Assembly: GCA_010094025.1 (NCBI GenBank)
Contig: ML991777.1
Coordinates: 124,001 to 188,000 of the forward strand
Reading direction: 5' to 3'
From: Viridothelium virens
Lineage: Eukaryota > Ascomycota > Dothideomycetes > Trypetheliales > Trypetheliaceae
Length of the DNA stretch: 64,000 nt
A model generated the notes under the pieces. The model saw only the letters and a list, made by a program, of their open reading frames with translations, searched no databases and was not told where the DNA came from. Numbering within the stretch: the stretch's first letter is position 1; the number at the start of each line of letters is the position of its first letter. Both the position numbers and the translations under genes were made by a program. Below, piece after piece: positions 22,043 to 33,069 of the stretch.

Positions 22043-25000
22043 ATGGCCTTCCCTTCTCAGCGTGGAGACAGTGAAGTAAATGACCGAGGCTCTACCGTTT
22101 TCTGGAAGTCTCGAAGATCTGATATCTACCCCGAGGCTACACAGATGGAGACTCAACAAGCACCACCCCAGATGCTATTCCCCGGCTACTCAGAGAGTGG
22201 GGGTCAGATAAATTGGCAGCAACTTCAGCAGCCTCAAGCGCAGAACGAGTACGGCGATTTCGTGCTCGGTCTCCAACCTCCCCATAGCTCATCCAACAGC
22301 CATCTTATGCAGTCGCCTTCGGCATTCCAAGATCGACGGAGTTCGGCCGGTCTAATCTCAGATTATGGATTCCCTGATTTAAGCAATCAAGCAAGCCCTG
22401 CTTACCTGGATGATCAACTGGACGAGAGTTTCGGACCGAGATTAGTACTCGATGATGATGGTAGCACGCCCAACCCGGATGCCACGTCCCATCCCATATC
22501 GACATCCAATTTATCTTGGAATTCTTCATTTGACGGCAAATATCGAGGAAATACACAGCTCTTAAGCCCGGAGTTGACTGGAACCTCGAGTCCTGCTTCG
22601 GGAACTGGGGAACACGCGTTTGCACCACCTATGCCCATTTCAAGTACCGAGCCGAATCTAGTTTCTGGGCCGCCAGTATTAACACCACCGATAGCTTCCT
22701 TACCGCCCTATACACATGGAATCACTCATCATTACAGCCCGGCGGCAAGCGCTAGTCCTGCGAATCAGCAAACATCTCAACTCCAAGAAGACACAGCCCA
22801 ACTGACGAGTCCATATCACGTATCAAACTATGGAGATATGACTTTATCCGAAGATCAGACTCAGTACGTTCCGTATACTGAAATCATGGGACCCCAGGTA
22901 TCCCAGGCTCAGGCCGGCCAAGTCAGTAATAGTGGGTCTCAGAACCGTACCACTCGGAAACGATCCTCTCCGAACACCACCAATGGCCAAAGTGCAGCTG
23001 CGTACACCGTTGAACGCTCTATTGATGGCTCATGGATACCCAATGAAAGTACTGGCCAGTCGGGTGTGGCACCGGAATCTCGTGGCAAAATAAGCAATGC
23101 CGTCGTCCCTACCATCCAAGAGCAAGAGCAGCAGCGATTTCTAGATGAACGTAATGCCGACGTAGAGGAATGGCTCAGTAGCAATGAGGTTGAGAAGTCT
23201 ATAGCGACTGATCGATCACAACTAGCACCTCCGGCCAAAGAAAATAAACTTCGCCGGAGGGCTAAGAGTACAGGGGATCCTTATACCTACGAGCAAGAGG
23301 ACTTCGATGATGATTCCCACATCCCAGGACCCGGAATCAAGATTCAAGAGCAAAGTGATCTCGAAGATGACGCGGACAGATCGTCCTTCAGCGCTGATAA
23401 GGATGACTCGCCTCCCGCGGACATCGACGCCTCAGTCGAGGTGCAGAGAAGCCCCTCACCCTCACCTCCTAATTACCAAGAGCAGTCTCGGCGATACAAC
23501 TCTCTACCTTGGAATGATGGTCCGAAAGACTCGACATATACTGGTGAAAGGTACCAACCTGCAACGTCAAATGCTGCAATGATGAAATTCTATCAGCGAT
23601 CAAGAGACATAGAGACTGCCTCCCGCTCTGCTACAATAGGATCTCGACGTCGTAGCGATACTGACCTCGAAAGTATAGCCTCTATCCCAATAGGCGTAGC
23701 ATCCTCAGCGAGAGGGAAATCAGCAGCAAGATCAAAAGCAGAGGCGCAAAAATCTAGTGGCCTCTTTACCAATCTCATAGCCAAACGTCCGAATAGCAGT
23801 CTTCTTAAGCGAAAGAGCACAAACTCGATGACTCCCAACCAAAACCAGCCGCGTCCTGAGAATCAGTCCCAAAACAGCGATACTAGGCTACAGGCACCGA
23901 AGCTCAATGTGAATACTCGTCGACCGCGATCACCTCGGATTGATACTAATACTGGGGGAACTCGTTCTCCTCATGAACCCTCAAGTGCTGTCTCTTCTAG
24001 CTCTCTGACTCCTTGGACGCAAGCGAAAAACATCGTACTCCACCGAAGCAGAAGCAAGAGCGACATCTCGCGATCTCCGGGCCTCACAGATCTCATGACT
24101 CAACATGGCGGTCCCCCAATGCTGAAACTCGCTTCTCCCGGTAATGAGTTGGAGCATTTGCAATCATTGTCGCTTGATCCAGAAGCCGATGACGCAGATT
24201 TCGACACAAGCATTGAGCCATCTCAGACCAATTCAGTAGCCATGAACATGGACGTCCGTTTTGAGCGAATCGTCCCAACATTTGAAGGCTTCAAGAGTCA
24301 TGTCCTCTCACTAAATCCCCGGCTCGCTCCATATCTGGCTGATCGAATTGCCACTGAGCAGGTGAGAAGATACAAGAAACTTCTTGACGCTCGAACAGAG
24401 CATGCGAAATACGTCAAGGGTCGAAAATGCTCATCTGGGGATCGCTGTTTTGACCTCGGCGGCTCTTCAAAACTGTTACCTCTACGAACCAACAATAAGA
24501 ATACTGCAACAACGACGGCAGGGTTTCAAGTCTTGACATCTCCTATATCCGAGGACGATAGAGATAATGCAAATTCTAATGATGGCTTGATCGTCCCGGC
24601 ACAATTCCCTTCCGGCATTCCTCTCCCGCCAGTTGAAAGGTTACCGGCAGAATTCGAATGTCCGCTGTGCTTCAAAGTAAAAGCATTTATCAAGCCTTCG
24701 GATTGGACCAAGCACGTTCATGAGGATGTGTCGCCATTTACATGCACGTTTGAGCTATGTACAGAGACCAAATCGTTCAAGCGTAAGGCGGACTGGGTCA
24801 GACACGAAAACGAACGACACCGTCATCTGGAGTCTTGGAACTGCAATCATCAGGACTGTACTCACTCATGCCATCGGAAAGACAATTTCGTGCAACATCT
24901 AGTGCGGGAGCATGCGCTTCCGGAGCCGAAAGTGCGCACTGGCAAGTCTGTGTCTGGGGTAGTTCCAGCCGGCCCCATACAGGTTGGGGGGCGATATTAC

Positions 25001-25717
25001 AAAGATATCTGGGAATTGATCGATTCGTGTAAGCAAGATACTACTAAGAGTGCGGAAGAGGAGGCCTGCTGCTTCTGTGGGAATATCTGCAGTAGCTGGA
25101 AGAAGCTCACAGTCCACCTTGCAAAACATCTGGAGCAGATCAGTCTCCCCGTCCTCGGCCTTCTCGAGCAGAGTCGGGCAGGTGGTGGCAGAGGTTCGGT
25201 GGCAAATCCACCGTCTACTCAGAATTTTGGCTTACCCCAGCAAATCGATTTTCGACCACCGCCAGCTGTTAGAGTGCCGTCGCAGAATTGGATGAGGCAG
25301 GGGCTGTCTCCTGCTGAAAGTGGATTTCCCCTGCACGTCGACACCAAACCCGATGTTGGTCTGGCAGTGCAAGCGCCGCTTGTGCCCTCGTCCACTTCAG
25401 CACATACCTATCCACCCGTCCAACTCCATCACCAAGTGACTGGCGGTGCCCAGGGCTTTTTTCCAAACCAACCCTCAATCTACACCGGTAATGGGTTGAA
25501 TGCTGCTATAGCCCGACAGTATTCTCCCCATCCCCTCCAGACAGGCTATTCTCACCCGTCCTCCGACGCCCAGCCAGGCGCATTCTCCATCAGCAATGCA
25601 GTCGCAGCTGGAAGCGGACAGCAGTCGTTCGTCACATCCCCATTAGATGCGAGCGACTTCGGTGAGGGCGCGCTCGGCGGGCACCACACCCATTCGTCCA
25701 CCTACCCGGGGAGCTGA
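22043..25717 (+). CDS. Large C2H2 zinc-finger protein, 1224 aa
   Basis: Single long exon. The first 850 residues are mostly disordered and rich in Ser, Pro, Gln and Asn, with a basic Ser/Arg section around residues 530-690. The segment around residues 740-790 (FERIVPTFEGFKSHVLSLNP, then a helix before RKCSSG) looks folded. The zinc units begin near residue 870: CPLCFKVKAFIKPSDWTKHVH, CTFELCTETKSFKRKADW VRH, CNHQDCTHSCHRKDNFVQH...H, then CCFCGNICSSWKKLTVHLAKH. A Pro/Ser/Gln-rich tail follows. This KRKADWVRHENERH class is common in filamentous ascomycetes and presumed regulatory. The ATG at 22043 begins the uninterrupted frame; no intron is needed. Confidence 0.85.
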   Translation: MAFPSQRGDSEVNDRGSTVFWKSRRSDIYPEATQMETQQAPPQMLFPGYSESGGQINWQQLQQPQAQNEYGDFVLGLQPPHSSSNSHLMQSPSAFQDRRSSAGLISDYGFPDLSNQASPAYLDDQLDESFGPRLVLDDDGSTPNPDATSHPISTSNLSWNSSFDGKYRGNTQLLSPELTGTSSPASGTGEHAFAPPMPISSTEPNLVSGPPVLTPPIASLPPYTHGITHHYSPAASASPANQQTSQLQEDTAQLTSPYHVSNYGDMTLSEDQTQYVPYTEIMGPQVSQAQAGQVSNSGSQNRTTRKRSSPNTTNGQSAAAYTVERSIDGSWIPNESTGQSGVAPESRGKISNAVVPTIQEQEQQRFLDERNADVEEWLSSNEVEKSIATDRSQLAPPAKENKLRRRAKSTGDPYTYEQEDFDDDSHIPGPGIKIQEQSDLEDDADRSSFSADKDDSPPADIDASVEVQRSPSPSPPNYQEQSRRYNSLPWNDGPKDSTYTGERYQPATSNAAMMKFYQRSRDIETASRSATIGSRRRSDTDLESIASIPIGVASSARGKSAARSKAEAQKSSGLFTNLIAKRPNSSLLKRKSTNSMTPNQNQPRPENQSQNSDTRLQAPKLNVNTRRPRSPRIDTNTGGTRSPHEPSSAVSSSSLTPWTQAKNIVLHRSRSKSDISRSPGLTDLMTQHGGPPMLKLASPGNELEHLQSLSLDPEADDADFDTSIEPSQTNSVAMNMDVRFERIVPTFEGFKSHVLSLNPRLAPYLADRIATEQVRRYKKLLDARTEHAKYVKGRKCSSGDRCFDLGGSSKLLPLRTNNKNTATTTAGFQVLTSPISEDDRDNANSNDGLIVPAQFPSGIPLPPVERLPAEFECPLCFKVKAFIKPSDWTKHVHEDVSPFTCTFELCTETKSFKRKADWVRHENERHRHLESWNCNHQDCTHSCHRKDNFVQHLVREHALPEPKVRTGKSVSGVVPAGPIQVGGRYYKDIWELIDSCKQDTTKSAEEEACCFCGNICSSWKKLTVHLAKHLEQISLPVLGLLEQSRAGGGRGSVANPPSTQNFGLPQQIDFRPPPAVRVPSQNWMRQGLSPAESGFPLHVDTKPDVGLAVQAPLVPSSTSAHTYPPVQLHHQVTGGAQGFFPNQPSIYTGNGLNAAIARQYSPHPLQTGYSHPSSDAQPGAFSISNAVAAGSGQQSFVTSPLDASDFGEGALGGHHTHSSTYPGS

Positions 25718-26864
25718 AGTGGGAGCGTGCTCACGGCTGCACGAGGGTTACCTGCCCTTCTCTCCTCAGCGATGCAGATCATGGTATAGATGTTATTGGG
25801 AGTAGCTGAGGAGGACCCGGATCTCGATGCAGCATGGAACGAGCTTGATGGAAAGGGAGATGCTTTCCGACGTTCAATCAGAAATTGGACAGAAATTGGG
25901 GCTGTAAATTGTTAGCGCTTTCTGGTGTATCTGACGCAGATGCTCAGGCCAACCGGCGGGTGGATTAGGTGGATTAGTGCGTTAGCGGCGGGCGCTGATT
26001 GGGCGCGGGCGCGGGTGGCGACCAATGGCGATCCAATGGCAGGGCTGATACACAGACGACGCCCAAGCCCACCTCCAGGCAGCAACAGAGACATTTCTGC
26101 CTTGTTGGCCCTGCATCACGCCATGCCACGCTCAACACCACGTCCTACCTGCCACCCTACCTACTCACAGGCCTACCTCCTAATACGGGCCTCCACGGGC
26201 CTCCACGGGCCCTCGGTCTCGTCCGTCTCCACACGTCGCCGTCATCAGACGCATCACGCACTCTCTCCGCATCGCGCGCGAATAGATGAACTGCTAGCCG
26301 CGGCCCTTCGACCAACACGGGCGACCTCTGTCCTGTACCACCATAAGCAGCTCGTAGCAAAATGCCGCAACCGTCCTCTTCATCTCTCTTCTTCCCTGTC
26401 TAGGTGTATGCCGGGGCGGCTGGCTGAACTGGTGACTGCAGTAAACTATCTTGGCCACTTTCCATCACACTGTCCTGCATCATTTCCATTCGTCCCTATC
26501 TCAACTCACTCCACCCGCTAGCCCTCAAACTAGACGGGGCGCGCTGCCGACTTTTTCTTTCGGCATTCATCTTCCCACGCTGCCACTTTGTTGCGCTAAG
26601 CTTGACGTCTTTATCTCCCCTTGACTCACATCCATTATCCTGGGTGACCCATCCTCAATTCTCGACACTATGATCTGGGTCTGGACGGGTTGACAATGTC
26701 AGAAGATAACCGGCTGCCGAGTCACAGCCCCCAGTCTGTAAGGCTGATCGCTTCGCTCAGCCGCATTCCGCCTCTTTAATGACAAAATCGTACAGTACGG
26801 TGACCCGCATCGAGACCCAAGTCGCAACCAATTCGTTCCAAGTCAATGGAGAAATCCTCGAGCA
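25718..26864. other. Intergenic region (about 1.15 kb)
   Basis: Lies between two plus-strand C2H2 genes. It is C-rich around 26000-26500 and pyrimidine-rich before the next start. Frames here are short and unconvincing. It includes a small tandem repeat at 26187. Confidence 0.5.
26187..26206 (+). repeat. 10-bp unit repeated twice
   Basis: Two exact copies of GGGCCTCCAC, followed by a partial third, in the leader region of the next C2H2 gene. Confidence 0.85.
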
Positions 26865-29684
26865 ATGCCCCCACCCGGTCGACCTACGCCGATTGACCCT
26901 CCGGTCCTCACCCAGTCCGCTTGGGATAACTTCAATTTGAACACTCCAAGTGCGAATCGAGGCAATTATCCATTGAGCATCCCCATCGATGATTTGAACG
27001 ATGCTCCTAGACCTTCGCTGTTGCAGCCTGAGCAGACCGACACAGATCCATTAACGCGATTTTACGCAGGGCGTGACGACCCATGGATACCCCAGCAATC
27101 TCTACCATCGTATACGATGCCGGTCCCTCCTCAAAGAACTCTAACGTCGCAGCCGCGCTCTGCCGCTCCAGATGTAGCAGGTTATGACCACCACAGTAGC
27201 GCGCCCTCGTCAGAAGTGGGCAGTTCTGTTGCGGTACCATGTAGATCTGACTCGGGTTACATTACGCAAGCTGCTACTACACGATCTGTACATAGCTTTG
27301 ATTCTGGCGGTGAAACAAACGATCTATCCGCGCGCTTAGGTAGCATGCAACCGTATAGCGGCCAGTCTCGCCATGGTCATCATGGTGTTCTTCAATTTCC
27401 GACCACTCAACAAGCTCTCGGCGCAAGACAAACGCTGGCAATAAATTCGCTCAGGTGTCCTCATTGTGGGGAAATACAGAAATGCAAATCAGAGTTCAAG
27501 TACGCTTCATGCTCTCCTCAAATAGGCTCCAGACTGATAAGAATAGAAAACATGTCACGAGGCATGAGAAGCCTCACAAATGCGATGTCCCTGGCTGCCA
27601 ACGCAAAGAAGGCTTCACGTCAGCAAACGATCTTGATCGGCACAAAAAGAGCAAACATAATATTGCCCCCACTCATGGCTCAGATCGCAGCTATAAATGT
27701 GCGTCGGAGCAGTGTAGAAAGAAATCTAAAATTTGGCCGCGGCTTGATAACTTCCGGCAACATGTAATCAAGATTCACCCTGACGAGAATACCGAGGAAC
27801 TAATACGAAAGTGGGTCGTTCGAATCTACGCACGTGAAAGGCAAAGTATTGACTAAAAGCAGATCTGAAGAGCTTGCGATCAAACTTCGGGCAGAGGCGA
27901 CTTTCGCGTCAAAAGCGCTTTCGAATGGGGCACTAAATCCACAATCCACTGCAAATCATGAGCCAGATGTACAGCAACTTGCACCTTTACATTTCAACCC
28001 GTCCCCCGTGCCACCTTCGCGACAATATCACCCGTCTCCCGCATGGCCATTACCAAGCCAAAATGGTGTCCAAAGTACACAACAGCACAATCACTCCGCT
28101 CCGGTTGGTGCGCGGTCTAGTTCGCTTATGAATGGCACAGCCGAGTCTAATACGAGTTCCCAACGGAACTCAATATCTCATGCCAATGCAGCGCCAATTG
28201 CAGGTCAGCTGAAATCTCGTGGCGGCAGTGATGGTCTGGATGCCTTAGCAAATGCTGCTGTCAACCACTGGCAGCCATCCATGGTTGTCAACGGGGAGCA
28301 GCCAACGGCAAACGGCGGGTGGCCAGGTCCCGATCTGTTGCGGTCATCACAGCAGAGCCTCGATATAGATCCAAAGCAGGCCTTATCAGTTATTGCTAGG
28401 ACGTTAGCCGAGAAAACAAGAGCCAATAACAAGCTTACCGAAGCAGTAATGCAAGTTCTCGAGACTGCAGTCACATCGCAATTGAATGAAACCATGTACG
28501 AGCAGTCTGATACTGGAGATGCGCAGACGGCAGCTAGCCCGGAAGAAATAAACGAGATCAAAAATCGAATGGAGGCTATGCTTGCTAAGCTCATGACGGA
28601 TAATTCCCAGAAGCAACGAGCAGCACCTGCTCGGCCGCGAACGAACGGCAGTATCGGAGGCGAGGAATGTCCAATGTGTCACAAGCAATTGCCTCGTAAT
28701 TGCGAATTGAAGTCAGTATCGCCATGAGTCCATTCACCTCAGCCCTGCTAACTAGCAACAGCAAACACATGAAACGCCATACTCGGCCCTATGGATGTAC
28801 CTTTCCGCGGTGTAAGAAAAGATTCGGCTCCAAAAACGACTGGAAGCGGCACGAAAACTCGCAGCACTTCCAACAGGAGACGTATCGCTGCCGGTGTCGA
28901 GACAGTTCCGGCCAGGAATGCTGTCTGGTCTTCTACGAAAAGGACATCTTCTGCACCCACCTCCTCAAAACCCACGGCTGCACCGAAGACCAGGCCAAGG
29001 ACGAGTGCCGCGACCGGCACATCGGCCGCAACGGCCAGGGCCGCTTCTGGTGCGGCTTCTGCCGCGACGTCATCAAGCTCGACCACCGCGGCCGCGAGGC
29101 CTGGGATGAGCGCTTCAAGCACATTGGCGACCACTTCAATAAGGAGAACGCAAATATCCAGGACTGGCTGTGCCTAGAGACGAATAAGTTGAAGGGCCAG
29201 CAGGCGCGGGAGATGGAGAGCAACATGTTCGAGTATTCGAATGGTGGTGCGGCGCTGTCGTCCTCGACAGCAGAGGGGAAGGGTGCGCCGACGCAGAATG
29301 GGACGGGGTCGGGACCTGCGCCAGGGCCTGGACCGGCGGATTTCAGAAATCCGGAGGGGCCAGGGGTCGGGGCGGGGACCGCGAGGAAGAGGCAGCGGTC
29401 GGAGAACGAGGTGATAAATGGAGAGGCATACGGCGTTGCTCGCGGTCAGGAGATTGTGGAGATGTATTGTGTAAGTGTCGCCCACCCTGTCCAAAGTTGC
29501 TCGTTCCATCGATTACTAATTTGACGTGTAGTGTCGATGCAGTGGGGGTCCATATAATTATCATCTTTACAAGAATTGCCAGGGCTATGGGGCGGGTTGC
29601 AGTCATGTGTTCTGCCCTCAATGCTCGGCAAAGAAGAGAAAGGTGGGAACGCAAGACGAGCTCCTGGATTTCTTTGGCACCTGA
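26865..29684 (+). CDS. C2H2 zinc-finger protein with Cys-rich C-terminus, 869 aa
   Basis: Five exons: 26865..27499, 27547..27810, 27863..28711, 28762..29470 and 29532..29684; all phases agree. One finger set lies at about residues 197-295 (CPHCGEIQKCKSEFKKH, then CDVPGCQRKEGFTSANDL, then CASEQCRKKSKIWPR). A disordered linker follows. A second set starts near residue 575: CPMCHKQLPRNCEL NKH, CTFPRCKKRFGSKNDWKRH, CRCRDSSGQECCLVF, YEKDIFCTHLLKTHG and CGFCRDV. The last exon adds a Cys-rich motif (CCRCSGGPYNYHLYKNCQG then CSHVFCPQC) that could bind zinc. A basic patch (ARKRQRSENEV) may be a nuclear signal. Intron 2 has a textbook TTGACTAAAA branch. Presumed nuclear regulator; target unknown. Confidence 0.85.
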
Positions 29685-30961
29685 TCATCAAAGGTGCCCA
29701 TTTAATCGTTTGACCAAATGTCTTCGCTGAAGATAATGCATTTCTTACGCTTTGTGGCGCTTCGAAAAGACGAAATTCCGCTTCTGAAGAAGGTGGAGAC
29801 AAAAAGTCCAGCCCCGCAGAAGTGCGGGTCACACCAGGGGAAGAAAGTGTTGAGGAGCTGGCGAGACATATCTGGCTAGATTTGAAGCGTCGTGGCGCAG
29901 ACCGGGTAAAATCTTGTCTGCATAAAAGGATTTTATCTGAATGATTCGATCTCAAACGCTCAGCTCACAATCACGATTTTCGCCGCCTCCTGCTCATCGT
30001 TTTCCACCATCGGCTCAATACTATGAATAGGAAATGGCACTTGAGGCAACATCAGTTCTCCATATCCCACCCTCAAGTCTCTCTAATTGCCTTTCGTGTA
30101 CCAGTACATGCTTGTACAACTAGCATTTTAATCTAGATATAGGACGGTATGTTCTACACTCGATCATCTTCTTCACCTCTACATACGATATCTGCGCCCA
30201 CTCTCTGCTCTCGTGATATTCACGCCGCGGAGGACTGATGATTTTTCTAAAGCGGGTTCTATTTCTCTAGGTTTCGTCCATTACTACGTAAGCGTTACCA
30301 CCTAAGTGTTACATGGAAGTATCACCTTTTTGGCCCTTTCTAGAACCGTCTCAACTGCAAATTTGGTCCTCGTTCATCGCCGAGCTCTGAGAGCAATCTA
30401 TGAAGCAAAATATTCAGCCATATTGATCACTGGAGTTTTTGACGACAAAAAAAGAGGGAGAAAGCAACGCACGACAACGACGGCCCCGAGAGTCGAATCC
30501 GGCCCCACGAATGGGATAGGTGTCACCAGTCTCGCTACTAATATCATGCTAATGATAAATTAACAAATACCCCATAACGAGTGATGTCCTCGACCTCAGC
30601 CTACTGCGTTTCCCGCCCCGCCCATCCGTGCCGGACAATGATCGAATAATTCAAGCCATTGTACTTATACTGACCCAAAAGAACTTGATATGCTAGATTC
30701 TAGGCTTTTCCCAGGTTACGTGTAGGCGTCGGGGGAAGGATTTGCCGGTACGCTACTGAGGTCCTTTCCATGGTAACCTCCAAAGTCACCTCCACCTGCT
30801 TCGCACCATACACGCGGGATCCCACTAATAATAATCCTATTTCCCTCCATGTCGTCACCTCGGAGATCTAATTGCTCTTTATGAGGTCAGGGTCCTACTC
30901 CATCTCTAGCCCTACACATACTTTAAACCGCGCAGTCTTTTAGGCTCTTTATCTAGGCGTC
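29685..30961. other. Intergenic region at the edge of an accessory island
   Basis: About 1.28 kb without a supported gene. Its right part should be the promoter of the DEDDh gene. A TTCGAAT-like string near 30490 does not fold into a tRNA arm. Confidence 0.5.
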
Positions 30962-31986
30962 ATGTTGCTCGGAAAGGAACTACCTTTCGTCAAGCGGCTT
31001 GGTTCGCTTTGGCATTCATCTGTCGCACACATAACAGATCTTGAAATGCTAAGAAAGTGTGTCTTAGGCTCAACATTAGTGGCATTTGATATTGAAGGTC
31101 CTGTCACCAGGGTCAACGAAGTCGGCCTTGCCTGTATCACAGCCTCTGCCGAAAGATCATCCTCCCTGTCTCACGATGGTACACTGAAAATATTCTACGA
31201 CCAAAACGCTGTTCAGGCGTATACTATTAGCGTTCGCGAGATGGACTTGAAGAAAAGGCACGAATGTATCAAGTACGGAGACCGTATTACTGTTAACAGC
31301 GATCAAGTCAGCGGAACACTAACCCATTTCCTATCTACTGTCGAATCTTCAAGTACTCGCCAGCTTATTCTCGTTGGCTTTGACGTGTACACGGAATTTG
31401 ACTGGATATCTCGAGAATGCCCATCGTTTTTATCACGATTTAAATATTGGGTAGATACGCAGGAAATCGTCGAAGAGAGATGTGGCTCACGTCCAAGCCT
31501 TCTTAAAACGATGGCGGCGATGGGCCTTAGAGATCGAGCTCTGGGGAAAGGTCGGCCTCATGGTCACAGAGCGTCCAATGAGGCTGTAAGGATGTTGGCG
31601 GTGGTCTCTGGTCTCATTTCTTTGGGCACCTTTAAGTATGAAAAAGCTCCGGAAACGAGACTATACTCGACTCCTCCACGGAACTGGAAACGTTTGCCAT
31701 TCAAGGTACGCATTACGGCAAGTCATGGCGATATCCTACCAACCTCCGTTAAAACACCTCGCGCTCTTTCGGCTTTTTTTTTTTTGAAGAATATCAGCTA
31801 AGGGCTGTTCTCATAAATGGCAGCAGAGTTGCTCGGTCAAAGGGCGTACGCGTCTGGTGGGTGTGCCTTCCAACTGAGGCCTTGTTTGACGAATTCGTAT
31901 CTAATGCCGAAGGTTCGGTTCTGAATGGTAAACAGCTTGCTGGTGAAAAGATTGTTGCTTCTTGGATAATGTATCAAGGCCTATAA
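30962..31986 (+). pseudogene. DEDDh exonuclease-like gene (Gfd2/YDR514C C-terminal type) with frameshift
   Basis: The first 840 nt encode an RNase-H-fold domain of the kind found in fungal Gfd2/YDR514C-like proteins. AFDIEG (Asp43, Glu45) and VGFDVYTEFDW (Asp141) supply three acidic residues. The last motif reads HRASNEA, so His202 is kept but the usual Asp is Glu207. After a run of 12 T (31774-31785) the coding sense moves to another frame and continues as EEYQLRAVLINGSRVA and VRVWWVCLPTEALFDEF to a stop at 31984-31986. That continuation is clearly coding in character, so the gene has one frame break in a homopolymer. It could be a sequencing or assembly error or a true recent lesion. An intron from a GTACGC donor near 31706 is a less likely explanation. 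Confidence 0.65.
31774..31785 (+). repeat. T12 homopolymer inside the DEDDh gene
   Basis: Twelve T in a row; the reading frame changes across this run. Confidence 0.95.
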
Positions 31987-33069
31987 CATCGAATCACAGA
32001 GGCTGGTAAAGAAAATAAAATTTATGCCGACCAGGACTTTGGGGAAGCTAAAAGGTTAGCTGTGCCCGCTCAGAGCTTGCTCGCGTAAAGACCAAGGAAC
32101 TCTGTGCATTGCCCTGACCTGGTAGCAGTTGGCTGCATCCTTGGTTGGAGTCTTAACTCTCCCATTTGGGACAAAATTACTTCGTCAAGCACTAGGACCT
32201 GACTGGACTACGTCCTTGAAGTCTTCGAGGCCGCCTTTATGTCGGCTTTTACGATGGCGAGAACATTGGAGCTTAAATCAAGGGTCATTGCGGTATTCCA
32301 AATAACCAAACTGGTCTGACCATGTATCTCATGAGCAGCAGCAAGCATTCAGCTAGTAAGTTGAGGATAAGGTCACACATATTACCAGCGTGACCACCCT
32401 GGGAGATGCATTGACAAGGATGTGAAGCCTGAGTGCAAGTCCCCTCCTCAGCGATGAATTCGGTCAGTCCAATCAGTTTACCAAGGGTTACACATCTCGT
32501 AAATGGGCATGTCTAGCTCGACGTGCCAGGTACGTATACTTTTAGCGCGCAGCAAAATTTGACGACCGTGGGAAATTTGGTAGTACCTTGGGATACCCTG
32601 GCATAACACTCTAGACTATAGGGCAATAAGCAAGCGCTTGCGATACAGGGGTCCAGCCATGCGTGAACTTGGTGTTTAAACGGTTTGTTATGTAGTAGTT
32701 CTAACACCCCAAATTCCGTCCTGATTACATCGAAGGGTGGTCTCGCCATTCAACCGAGTCAACGCGCATCAGCTGCAATGTATACCCTACATTCGGTAGA
32801 GTGCATACAGGCTGGTCACACCGCCTCGCAGGCTCGCACTATCTTGGCACTCCCGTCTTCGTCGTCCACAGTCCACAAGCCAGCAACAATGCTCAGCTTC
32901 TTGCGCCCTCTGGAGCAGCAGTATCCTCTGTCTCAGCCAGTCAAAGCATCGCTACTTCACCCGGCAGTCAGTGACATTTACGAGGCTGGCCAACTGCCAG
33001 GACAAGTGCCATCCCCTTCTACTCGCCGAGCGACGCATCCGGAGCAGCCGATGCTAGACTTTCCGCACA
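31987..33069. other. Intergenic region before the NLR gene
   Basis: About 1.08 kb. Frames overlapping the NLR start are not family-like. No gene or repeat is supported. Confidence 0.5.

Noticed and set aside
28748-29177. Ala-rich frames on both strands
   Set aside because: Shadows of the high-GC C2H2 exon 28762-29470.
30480-30520. Possible tRNA T-arm (GAGTCGAATCC)
   Set aside because: No matching acceptor, D or anticodon stems could be placed around it.
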